Shown here piece by piece: positions 27,321 to 35,239 of a DNA stretch of 64,000 nt. The DNA is taken from contig CAIUPP010000109.1 of assembly GCA_903901045.1 (NCBI GenBank), positions 25,936-89,935 of the forward strand. The letters run 5' to 3'. This DNA comes from an uncultured Planctomycetota bacterium (GTDB taxonomy: Bacteria; Planctomycetota; Brocadiia; CAIUPP01). The notes under the pieces were generated by a model. The model was not told the DNA's origin. It made no database searches and saw only the letters and a list, made by a program, of their open reading frames with translations. Position 1 is the first letter of the stretch. Every line of letters starts with the position of its first letter. The translations under genes and the position numbers were made by a program.

Positions 27321-30248
27321 TCAATCAAGGAGGACCATCCGATAGGTTCTGGCTGGAACCGCCAACTTAACGCCTTGATCGGAAATCGGCAATAATGATT
27401 CGTCCATGGGATTCCGGGCCTTCAGCGGTGCGCCCAGCCCCAGACGTTTTGCGTCCGCCTTGAGGCTCAATTGCGCGTCCACCGTGCCGGTATTGTAAAC
27501 CACCAGCAATGCGGCGCCGGACCTCTGATACACGCTCACGATGACGTCCTTGTTGTCCGTCGTGACGCCGTTGGGCTCCCAGTAGGGCAGGAACTTGGCC
27601 TCGGCGGCGCCGAACTTGTCCATCGCTTTCCACGCGGCGAAAACGGCGTCGGAATTGCACCAGGTGGGCCACGGCGCGATGTCGTGAGTGAGCATCAGCC
27701 CCATCAGGCGCTCCGCCGGAAGCGCTTGGAGCCGTTCCGGACCAGTGAACTCCGTCAGGAAGAAGGGCACCACACCCCATTGGCGGCCCGTGTGCTCCGC
27801 GCGCCATTTGTCGAGCGGAATCACGTTGAGATAGTCCTCCTTCGGGTTTCGCGCGCCCTGGTATTGCTCGCCGTCGAGCATGCTGTCGGCGAAAGCATCT
27901 ATCGGGATGATGACGCCGGCCGACATGTGGACGATGATGTGCGGGTCCGGCCGGCGGTCCTGCAAAAGCTCGCGCACCCGCCGCAGAATTTCCCGGTAGT
28001 CCCGGATCAGGTACGTCCCGTGCAGGTCTCCGTTCTCGTCCCGCCAAGCGCAGCCATGGTTTTCCTTGCACTCATAGCACAGCCAGCAGTCCACGTAAAT
28101 GCCATCCACCTGGAATTCATCCACGAACTTTGCGATCTTCCACGCGATGAAGTCACGCCATGCCGCGCTGTGCGGGCACGCTCCATAGGTGGCGCCGCCC
28201 ATCGCCATGACGTCGCCGGCGGTGCAGCACCGGCCATGATCGATCCAGTCCCCGCTGTAATAGGGCCACTCCGGCGCGCCGGCGGAAAAGAAGTTCAAGT
28301 TCACATAAGGCACCACGCGGACATTCTTCGCATGGAGGTCCTTCACCAGGGCGCGGAACTTCTCCGGGTCCGACGGCCACGGATAGCCGTAGTAGCTGAG
28401 ATGGTCGTTGGACCAGACGAGGCGGATATTGCCCATGCCCAGCGTTTCCATGTCATTGAGCGCGCCGTTTGGCCGCCACTTGCGCGCCTCCGCCGGACGC
28501 GGCTTGACGGGCGTCGCCTGCAGGCCGAAGCTGAACTTGAGCGGCGTCTTGATCAACGTGGACTGATTCACGATGGAGATGCGCATGTCCGCAATCTCGC
28601 CGTCGCGCACGATAAACTGCCGCGGCTTGGCGGGCGCGCTCGACCATCCCTGCATGGATTCAGCGAACCACCCCAGCCCGCGGTCGTTGTCGCCCACCCA
28701 CAGGAAGGGCTGGAAAGCCACCGACTCATATCCCTTCGCCGGCAGGGTGCCGGCGTTGTCGTCGTCCCAGTCGCCATTCGTGTGATGGAGATACATGGCC
28801 ACGGCGGCGCGCACGGGGATGTGGATTGTGACTTCGGTCAGCGACACGGGCGCTTTGGGGGTCAGGGTCACTTCCGTCCAGAGCATCCCGTCATATTCGA
28901 TCGTGGTCTCGGTCGTCAGCCCGATCTCCGGCGCGTCGGCCGAGCCGGCGATCTGCGACCGGGTGGCGGTGCAACCCAGGACCTTTCCCGCGAGCTTCTG
29001 GAAGGCGACTTCCCCCTTGCCCGTTGAAACGCTCACGCGGATGGGTGCGGCCAGAATCGGCTGGCCCGCGCTCTCAATCTGGGCCGGAAAGGGGCCCGCC
29101 CCCATGACGTACTTCCTCCCCCAGCATTCGACGTCGTTGCCGTTCGCGTGCATGGCCGTGAACGGCGCCAGCACGCGGTCTTCCATGCCGATCCTGTTTC
29201 CGATCCACGGCGCATCGGCCGGCTTCGCGAAGGGCAGTTCGACGCTCGCCCTTTCCTTCCCCGCGGCGTCCAGAACCCTCGCCTTGATTACGACAGCGCC
29301 GACCGGCACTTTGCTGATGTTCACGTTGACGCTGCAAACGCCTTCTTTAAAGCTCTCCACCTTGGCGCCGGCCACCGAGTTGGCGCCGCTGAGCACGTCC
29401 ACGACCGCCACGACGCCCGGTTCGTTCTCGCCGACGAAGCCCGTGGCATCCACGATCACCGTCCACTCCCCTTTGGCTGGATGGGGCTGAATCTCCATGC
29501 GCGCCTTAGGCTGGAACGTCAGCGGCTTGTCCTGGGCCGCCAGCGCGACCTGATCGTCCGGCAGCGCAAAGCGGTAGATCTTCACGCCCTGGAGGAGCGT
29601 GTGGCTCGTGTGCGGCTTGCTCCACGGCGCGTCGCCGATGGCAAAGTAGCCGGTCAGAGCCTGCGGCAGCGGCGGCGCCTCGATCTGTTTCTTCAAGACG
29701 CCATCGACGTAGAACGCCAGCCGAGTGCGCTCCCACACTCCGGCGAGGTGGTGCCACTGCCCGTCGGTCAACGGCGTGCAGTCCGGCCATTGGGCGAAGG
29801 CATAAGTGTGCGTGTGGTCCACGCCCGAAAGAAAGCTCGCACCGCCGGTCCAGAACTTGTAGAGCAACAGCCAGCCGGGGCCTTCTGTCTCGAAGAAAAC
29901 GTGGTAGGCCTGCTCGTCCTTGGGCCAGTCCACCGCCTTCATCCACATCTCGATCGTGCCCTGACTCATGGCCATGTGGCCGTTCACGGCGTACTTCACG
30001 AGTGCGCCGTCACCGCCGCAGATGAGCGCCTGCCCGGTCCGTCCCGGAGCGTAGGCCACTTTGCCCTCCACGGACAGCGGTTTCACCGCTCCGTGCGCGT
30101 CGGTCGCATCAAGGGACCCGTTGAAACTCGCCTCGAACAAGGTGGATAGCGGTGCGCTGAGAGCGTTGGTCGAAGCCAGCCCCAAGAGCATGCTGGCCAC
30201 TGCCAGGAAGAACGGCCACCGGGACGGGTAAACGAGAGGACGGGACAT
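27321..30248 (-). CDS. Secreted LamG-domain glycoside hydrolase-like protein (copy 1)
   Basis: The 975-residue protein has a signal peptide (about 1-31) and then a LamG/concanavalin-like jellyroll (about 38-245, with GTIEMWMKAVDWP and DGQWHHLAGVWE). A beta-sandwich region (about 250-590) and a TIM-barrel-type catalytic region (about 610-890) follow. The barrel contains LHAKNVRVVPYVNLNFF, the Asp-bearing strand VDGIYVDCW near 713 and FADSMLDGEQYQG near 789. The layout matches large secreted glycoside-hydrolase-like proteins common in PVC bacteria. The substrate is unknown. It is a full-length paralogue of the protein at 35240. AGGAGGAG precedes the ATG. Upstream lie a LacI-type site and a 13-bp inverted repeat. 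Confidence 0.82.
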   Translation of the reverse strand: MSRPLVYPSRWPFFLAVASMLLGLASTNALSAPLSTLFEASFNGSLDATDAHGAVKPLSVEGKVAYAPGRTGQALICGGDGALVKYAVNGHMAMSQGTIEMWMKAVDWPKDEQAYHVFFETEGPGWLLLYKFWTGGASFLSGVDHTHTYAFAQWPDCTPLTDGQWHHLAGVWERTRLAFYVDGVLKKQIEAPPLPQALTGYFAIGDAPWSKPHTSHTLLQGVKIYRFALPDDQVALAAQDKPLTFQPKARMEIQPHPAKGEWTVIVDATGFVGENEPGVVAVVDVLSGANSVAGAKVESFKEGVCSVNVNISKVPVGAVVIKARVLDAAGKERASVELPFAKPADAPWIGNRIGMEDRVLAPFTAMHANGNDVECWGRKYVMGAGPFPAQIESAGQPILAAPIRVSVSTGKGEVAFQKLAGKVLGCTATRSQIAGSADAPEIGLTTETTIEYDGMLWTEVTLTPKAPVSLTEVTIHIPVRAAVAMYLHHTNGDWDDDNAGTLPAKGYESVAFQPFLWVGDNDRGLGWFAESMQGWSSAPAKPRQFIVRDGEIADMRISIVNQSTLIKTPLKFSFGLQATPVKPRPAEARKWRPNGALNDMETLGMGNIRLVWSNDHLSYYGYPWPSDPEKFRALVKDLHAKNVRVVPYVNLNFFSAGAPEWPYYSGDWIDHGRCCTAGDVMAMGGATYGACPHSAAWRDFIAWKIAKFVDEFQVDGIYVDCWLCYECKENHGCAWRDENGDLHGTYLIRDYREILRRVRELLQDRRPDPHIIVHMSAGVIIPIDAFADSMLDGEQYQGARNPKEDYLNVIPLDKWRAEHTGRQWGVVPFFLTEFTGPERLQALPAERLMGLMLTHDIAPWPTWCNSDAVFAAWKAMDKFGAAEAKFLPYWEPNGVTTDNKDVIVSVYQRSGAALLVVYNTGTVDAQLSLKADAKRLGLGAPLKARNPMDESLLPISDQGVKLAVPARTYRMVLLD

Positions 30249-30278
30249 GACGGTTCGCTCCTCCTGAAGATTACAGCA

Positions 30279-30378
30279 TGTTTCATAACTGCCACAATGG
30301 CAGGGCGCGCAATTGTTAACCTATTGCATCTAAGCAAGCTACAGCATACGCATTTCGACCAAAATCAGTTATGAAACA
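30279..30378. promoter_or_regulatory. Widely spaced 13-bp inverted repeat upstream of LamG-GH copy 1
   Basis: TGTTTCATAACTG (30279-30291) and its exact inverse CAGTTATGAAACA (30366-30378) are 74 nt apart. They flank a LacI-type site, GCAATTGTTAAC. They could be two half-sites for a looping regulator or arms of a leader hairpin. Confidence 0.45.
30309..30320. promoter_or_regulatory. LacI-type operator candidate
   Basis: GCAATTGTTAAC matches 10 of 12 positions of GCAATCGTTTAC, the inverse of the site at 33741-33752. It is 61 nt upstream of the start of LamG-GH copy 1. Confidence 0.5.
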
Positions 30379-30635
30379 GCTTCTTGTTGCTCTCACGCGA
30401 TCTCTCCGCCTCCATCGAGGCGGAACGTACACCGATCTCCAGCCGAGTCGGATTATCCAGAACGTCGTCGTCCGGTTGAAGGGCATTTCGACGCCTGCCC
30501 CGGCGCTTTGCAGAACGGAAGAATATTCGGGCGGCACGGGATGCCCCACCGGATCTTGCGCCCAGGCGCCTGACAAAACGCAGTCGGCGCTGGAGTTCTT
30601 CCCCCAGCGCCGATAGCGTGTGTAAAAATGAGGGT

Positions 30636-32012
30636 TCAATACGTCAGCTTGTTCTCCGCTCCGACGTCAATTCCAGCAGTCGTGTCGAACGAATGCCAGA
30701 CCCAGATCGGGCCGCGGAACGAAAAGGCTGACTCATCATTGTATACCGTCACACCGTTTATCGTCGTAGATGCCGTCAGACTGTCCAGATAGGGATTGAA
30801 GGTACCCCACGTCGGGACCTGGAGGAAGAACGCAGTGATATTATTATTGTCCAGATTGTAGTAAGTGGAATTGTCATTCGCGTTGCTGACGCGCGGCGCC
30901 CACATGACCTGCTGCTGGGGATCGCCGTACCACTTGGCGCTCCAGTCACCATAGAGCACGTTGTAGCCGTCACGGTGAGCATAGAAGCCGTAGCCGGGGG
31001 AGTTGCTGCTGGGGAGGACGGAGGAGCCCGAGCCGGGGTTCAGCGACGCGTCATAGACTCCGGTCAGGGCGCGGCTGAAGGTGTCCGACACAATCGCGTG
31101 GCCCCCCAACTGCTTGGACGTCTTGAACTGCGGTTCGCCCACGTTCTGCGGCACGTGCGGTATGGAAGTCAACAGGGCATAGCGCGTACGCGCCGGAGTC
31201 ACACCGCTGTAAGGAGTCGGATTATTGTAGGCGTAGCCACCCGTAGAAAAGTTTCCTAATGACCCGATGCAGCTCGCCTGCAGGCGGTAGCTATAGGAAG
31301 ACTGCATGACTTTTGCGAGGCTGTAGTAGGAGGAGGCGTTGGCTTCCCAGTTGGGCAGCCAGCCGTAGTTGCCGTGGACAACGGCGTCCGGCGACGTTCC
31401 GCCGACCGTCCGAAGATCCGTGACGCTGATGGCGGCGCCATTGGTCTTCGAGAGGTTGAACTCCTGGTCCGCCGGCATGTTGTTGGCGCTGGGGCAGAAG
31501 AACGCGCGGCAGTCCGACACATAGTTGGAAGAGGCCAGGTAGCCCATGCCGACCGGGTTCATCACGGTCTTGCCCGCCGCATTGGCGCCGGCCCCTACGG
31601 CCGCATTCCATCCGCTGAAGATGGTGCGGTAACAGGTCACCGGGCTCAGCCAGGTGCCGTAGAAGGTAAAGGTGGGATTCGCGGTGTCCGAGATGGTTTG
31701 CACGACCGAGTTGGTTCTCGCGTCTGAGGACACGCCATGGTCCACGAAAGCGCCGCCGCTGCTCCCGTTGATCGCATACGGCGATTGGCCCCAGGCGTTC
31801 CAGTTGGGGAAATATCCGGCGTAGTCGGAAGTGTAGGACTCGAACCCTTTGCTGAACTGGTTGAGATTGTTCATGCAATTCGTACGGCGCGCCTTTTCCC
31901 TCGCCGCGGCCAGCGCTGGCAGGAGCATCCCGGCTAGAATGGCGATGATCGCGATCACGACTAGCAGCTCAATCAGCGTAAACGCCTGCCGCCATATTAG
32001 GTTCGTTTTCAC
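30636..32012 (-). CDS. Prepilin-like protein with H-x9-DG-type motif (cluster A)
   Basis: The 458-residue protein starts with a type IV/type II pseudopilin leader: a short basic segment, then [21 protein letters not shown] with the conserved Glu5 after the cleavage site, and [10 protein letters not shown]. The remainder is a long secreted domain rich in Asn, Ser and Tyr. Near the C-terminus stands [19 protein letters not shown], the H-x9-DG-type signature of a large PVC family of unknown role. Here the final Gly of the motif is Trp. It is divergent from the LacI regulator and has a near-consensus promoter. A paralogue at 51042 holds the same position in cluster B. It could be a surface fibre, a substrate-binding protein or a component of a type II secretion system. 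Confidence 0.88.
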   Translation of the reverse strand: MKTNLIWRQAFTLIELLVVIAIIAILAGMLLPALAAAREKARRTNCMNNLNQFSKGFESYTSDYAGYFPNWNAWGQSPYAINGSSGGAFVDHGVSSDARTNSVVQTISDTANPTFTFYGTWLSPVTCYRTIFSGWNAAVGAGANAAGKTVMNPVGMGYLASSNYVSDCRAFFCPSANNMPADQEFNLSKTNGAAISVTDLRTVGGTSPDAVVHGNYGWLPNWEANASSYYSLAKVMQSSYSYRLQASCIGSLGNFSTGGYAYNNPTPYSGVTPARTRYALLTSIPHVPQNVGEPQFKTSKQLGGHAIVSDTFSRALTGVYDASLNPGSGSSVLPSSNSPGYGFYAHRDGYNVLYGDWSAKWYGDPQQQVMWAPRVSNANDNSTYYNLDNNNITAFFLQVPTWGTFNPYLDSLTASTTINGVTVYNDESAFSFRGPIWVWHSFDTTAGIDVGAENKLTY

Positions 32013-32179
32013 ATCCAGACCCTTTCCTGATTGCAGACAAAACTCACCAAGAACCCTGCCGCTTCAGCGCTTGCGTCCCTTTCCTGCCGAACCCAGGATC
32101 ACGCTGACGGCGCGAAATCATCTTCGGCCGTCGGTGACAAGTCTCCGTCGCTAACGGAGCGCGGCCCATTCTCTCTGCA

Positions 32180-32232
32180 ATACTACACAACGGAATTCGG
32201 GTTGTCAAGGAAATTTACGCGCAAGCGTTAGC
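32180..32232 (-). promoter_or_regulatory. Promoter of the cluster A prepilin gene
   Basis: On the minus strand TTGACA (32208-32203), a 17-nt spacer and TAGTAT (32185-32180) are near-consensus. Just upstream is GCAAGCGTTAGC (32221-32232), a degenerate relative (9 of 12) of the LacI-type operator. The 170-nt leader before the gene contains CTCCGTCGCTAACGGAG, a small hairpin. Confidence 0.65.
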
Positions 32233-32353
32233 GTGTTCTTTTGGCTCCGCGGTCCCCGAACGGCGCCGCGGGATTCCCGGCCTGGCGCGTCAATGTAAGC
32301 CGGCCAAGTGAAGCGGGCATGCCCCTCCCCGCGTGTTTCGTGCGACGTTTTTC

Positions 32354-32402
32354 TTGACAAATGCACTCCCACAGAGTTAGGTTATGTTGAGAAAACGATT
32401 GC
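32354..32402 (+). promoter_or_regulatory. lacI-type regulator promoter and operator
   Basis: TTGACA (32354-32359) is followed after 18 nt by TAGGTT. Next comes GAAAACGATTGC (32391-32402), which contains the LacI/GalR family core AANCGNTT and would cover the start site. Its position fits autorepression of the regulator. Confidence 0.6.
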
Positions 32403-32468
32403 TCTGTTCTTATATTGTCACGGTGGAAGTTGGCGCACGGCCTTTGGTAAGACGAGGTAACAGAACTC

Positions 32469-33524
32469 ATGCGCGAGTGCCGAGCTAATCTGAAAGACCT
32501 CGCCAGCGAGGCCAACGTGACGGTGGGGACGGTCTCCAAAGCCCTGCGGAATCTTCCCGGGGTTGGCCCCGGCATGCGCAAGAAAATTCTGGCGCTTGCG
32601 AGGAAACACCGGTATGTGCCCAACGCGATGGCCCGGGCGTTGAACTCCGGAAAGACGGGGTTGATCGGACTCGTGACCCCTTCGGAGATGCATGGGACCG
32701 TTCCGTTTGAGTCGTTCCCCCTCATGCAAGCCCTCGCTGAACAGCATGGCAAGCGGATCATCCACCTCCCGTTCGAGAGCGGCGACTTCATGGCCCTCGC
32801 CAAGATCGGCTATGAACAGCAGTGGGAGGGAATGCTTCTGTCCATCAACCAGAATATGATTCCCTTCAACCCCCGGAAGTTCCACAAGGCCATCCGAATT
32901 CCGGTGGTCGGGGTGGACCTCTTGCCGGACTGGGATAAGGACATGGATACGGTATCGTATGACCGGGGGCACGGAGTGCGGCTGATTCTGGACCATGCGG
33001 CTCAGCGCGGCGCGCGCACCGTGGGGCTGATTGCGCCGAACGACGCCGGCCATCCCCACCCGCCCAAGTTCGCCAATCTCAGGAATGAGCTGCATGCGCG
33101 AGGGATGGAATTGGTCTTCAGCGAGCAGATCGACATCGACGTTGCCCCGGTGCTCTTCAGGTCAGCCTATCAGACGATGGAACGGGTGCTGGCCAGCGGG
33201 CGCCGCGCGGACCTTGTGATGGGCGGCACCGACCCCGTGGCGCTGGGCGTTCTGAACTGCCTCAAGGACCACGGCTGCCGGGTCCCGCACGATGTCTCGG
33301 TGACCGGTTACGACAACACGAATGAATCTCAGTACGCAGTCCCCACGATGACGACCGTTCAGCGCCCGATCAACGAGATGATTCATCTGGCCTGGAGCAT
33401 CCTGCGCCAGCGTCTCTCCGGCACAGCCGGAAACGCGCAGCACGCGATCCTGCAGCCGGCGCTGGTGATTCGAGGATCCACCGATCGGCCGGCCGATTCA
33501 CAGAGCGCGAGCGAAGGGGCGTAA
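32469..33524 (+). CDS. LacI-family transcription regulator (cluster A)
   Basis: The 351-residue regulator has an N-terminal LacI helix-turn-helix (NLKDLASEANVTVGTVSKAL, residues 7-26), a hinge helix around PNAMARALNSGKT, and a periplasmic-binding-protein-like sensor domain (about 62-340). MGGTDPVALGVLNCLKDHG and PHDVSVTGYDNT are typical of the family. It would sense a sugar from the glycan broken down by cluster A. Similar operator-like sites occur in front of this gene, the Gfo/Idh/MocA gene at 33968 and LamG-GH copy 1. GAGGTAAC precedes ATG 32469. Confidence 0.93.
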   Translation: MRECRANLKDLASEANVTVGTVSKALRNLPGVGPGMRKKILALARKHRYVPNAMARALNSGKTGLIGLVTPSEMHGTVPFESFPLMQALAEQHGKRIIHLPFESGDFMALAKIGYEQQWEGMLLSINQNMIPFNPRKFHKAIRIPVVGVDLLPDWDKDMDTVSYDRGHGVRLILDHAAQRGARTVGLIAPNDAGHPHPPKFANLRNELHARGMELVFSEQIDIDVAPVLFRSAYQTMERVLASGRRADLVMGGTDPVALGVLNCLKDHGCRVPHDVSVTGYDNTNESQYAVPTMTTVQRPINEMIHLAWSILRQRLSGTAGNAQHAILQPALVIRGSTDRPADSQSASEGA

Positions 33525-33701
33525 AGTCCTGAACGAATGTCGCGCGGCGTGGAAGGCCATTTAGCCGGGTGACGCCGGTCGCACTGGGTTTCACCCACCT
33601 TGCGCGGCGCAAAATGATGCCCCGGCGGGCCGCGCCATGGGGCCATCCTGCCCAGCTTCTGCTCCATCAGCCGCAGTAGGGCGCGCGCAACAGCCTTTTT
33701 C

Positions 33702-33752
33702 TTGACAAGCCTACTTTCGGAGAGTATGATTCGTTGGAGAGTAAACGATTGC
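33702..33752 (+). promoter_or_regulatory. Promoter and LacI-type operator of the cluster A plus-strand operon
   Basis: TTGACA (33702-33707), a 17-nt spacer and TATGAT (33725-33730) are near-perfect. GTAAACGATTGC (33741-33752) lies over the expected start site and shares AAACGATTGC with the site in front of the regulator. The rest of the 443-nt gap (33525-33967) has no gene; the leader from here to 33968 is about 215 nt. Confidence 0.75.
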
Positions 33753-33967
33753 GTGATTCTTTCGTTTGCCGTGGTGTTGATGGAGACAAAACGCCCCCGA
33801 AGCAGCCCCGGCGTTTGATCCGAAAACCGGACTGCCTCGTTCCCGACTCAACCCGCCGGCTTCCTGTGTCGGCTTGTTCCATTCGTGGAAGGATGTTCTG
33901 AAAAAATGGCCCACGATGGTCGTGGACCGCGGACGCACCAGGAATTTCCGATCTGGGAGCCACACGC

Positions 33968-35131
33968 ATGAGGAAACATCGCGTCGCCGTTGTGGGATGT
34001 GGGTCATTGGCGCAAGGGGTCCATCTGCCGAACGCGCAGCGGAATCCTCGCATAGAGCTCGTCGCGACCTGCGATATCAACGCCCAGGCAGCCGAGAACT
34101 GTCGCGTCCGATTCGGTGCGCAGCGGGCCGAGACGGATTGGCGCAAGTTGGTCGTCGCCCCGGACATCGATCTCTTCATCCTGGCCACTCGCCAGACCCT
34201 TCGCGGCGAGTTCATCGCCCCCGCGCTCGAAAACGGCAAGCCCGTCTACACGGAGAAGCCGCTGTCGCCGGATTTGGACGACATGCTCCGCATCCTGCGC
34301 GCCGTGCGCAAGAGCGGCCTGCCGGTGTGCGTCGGCCACAATCGCCGGTCGAGCCCCGCCATGATCGAATTCAAACGGCTTCTGGACAAAGCCGTCTCCG
34401 GCGTTCCCTCCATTCCCCCCACCGTGAACCGCATGGGGGATCGGCAGCGCCTCCCCGAGGAGAAGCAGATGCAGCTCCTGATGCGCATCAACGACGACGC
34501 CCGCAGTTGGAAATCCTGGGCTTTCTGCGAGAAGGAAAGCATCCTCTTCGCGGAGATAGTGCATTTCATCGACCTGGCGCTGTGGATGAACAGGAGCCAC
34601 CCGGTCCGCGCGTTCGTGGAAGGATCGAACCGCGGCAACTTCACGATCATCCTGCGTTTCGCGGACGGCTCCATGACCACGCTGCAGCACAGCCTGGTCG
34701 GACACTTCGATTATCCCAAGGAGCTGTTCGAGGCCACCGTCAACAACATCACCGTGGCGATGGACCAGTACTTCGAGATTCGTCAGTGCGGCATGGCCGA
34801 CGAAGCGGCCGTGAAGCAGATGCCCTACGCCGCCGGATGCGAGTGGGCCACGAAGACGGGGATGACCGGTTACATGCAGTGCGTCGCCGAGGAACGGCAG
34901 CGCGCCAAGGCCAAAGGGGACGCGCCGCGCTGGCTCAACGTGAACAAAGGGCATTACGATCATCTGGACCGATTCCTGGATCATATTGAGGGTCGCGGTC
35001 CCAATCCGTGCGATGTGGAGAGCGCCGTACCGGTCAATCGCCTGGCGCTGAAGCTGCTCGATTCGGCGCGCCTCGGACTGCCCGTCGCCGTTCAGCCCGA
35101 AGACTGGCATCTCCCTCAGCTTGAGGCGTAA
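33968..35131 (+). CDS. Gfo/Idh/MocA-family oxidoreductase (cluster A, first)
   Basis: This 387-residue NAD(P)-dependent sugar or inositol dehydrogenase family member has an N-terminal Rossmann domain (RVAVVGCGSLAQGVHLP; VATCDIN) and the YTEKPLS motif with the catalytic-type Lys near residue 97. The C-terminal alpha/beta domain contains FAEIVHFIDLALWM, where the His of the usual H-x-x-D region is present. There is no export signal, so it is cytoplasmic. It is the first gene after the LacI-controlled promoter and 108 nt before the LamG-glycoside hydrolase. GGGAG is 8 nt upstream of the ATG. The sugar substrate is unknown. Confidence 0.88.
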   Translation: MRKHRVAVVGCGSLAQGVHLPNAQRNPRIELVATCDINAQAAENCRVRFGAQRAETDWRKLVVAPDIDLFILATRQTLRGEFIAPALENGKPVYTEKPLSPDLDDMLRILRAVRKSGLPVCVGHNRRSSPAMIEFKRLLDKAVSGVPSIPPTVNRMGDRQRLPEEKQMQLLMRINDDARSWKSWAFCEKESILFAEIVHFIDLALWMNRSHPVRAFVEGSNRGNFTIILRFADGSMTTLQHSLVGHFDYPKELFEATVNNITVAMDQYFEIRQCGMADEAAVKQMPYAAGCEWATKTGMTGYMQCVAEERQRAKAKGDAPRWLNVNKGHYDHLDRFLDHIEGRGPNPCDVESAVPVNRLALKLLDSARLGLPVAVQPEDWHLPQLEA

Positions 35132-35239
35132 TCTCGTGATTCGCGGACTCAATTCAGTGGAACGCCGGGCAGGTGCGGCATGTCGCCTATCCGTGGCCTT
35201 GTTCTCATGGGAGCCCCTTCCGGGAGAGGAGTAGATTTG

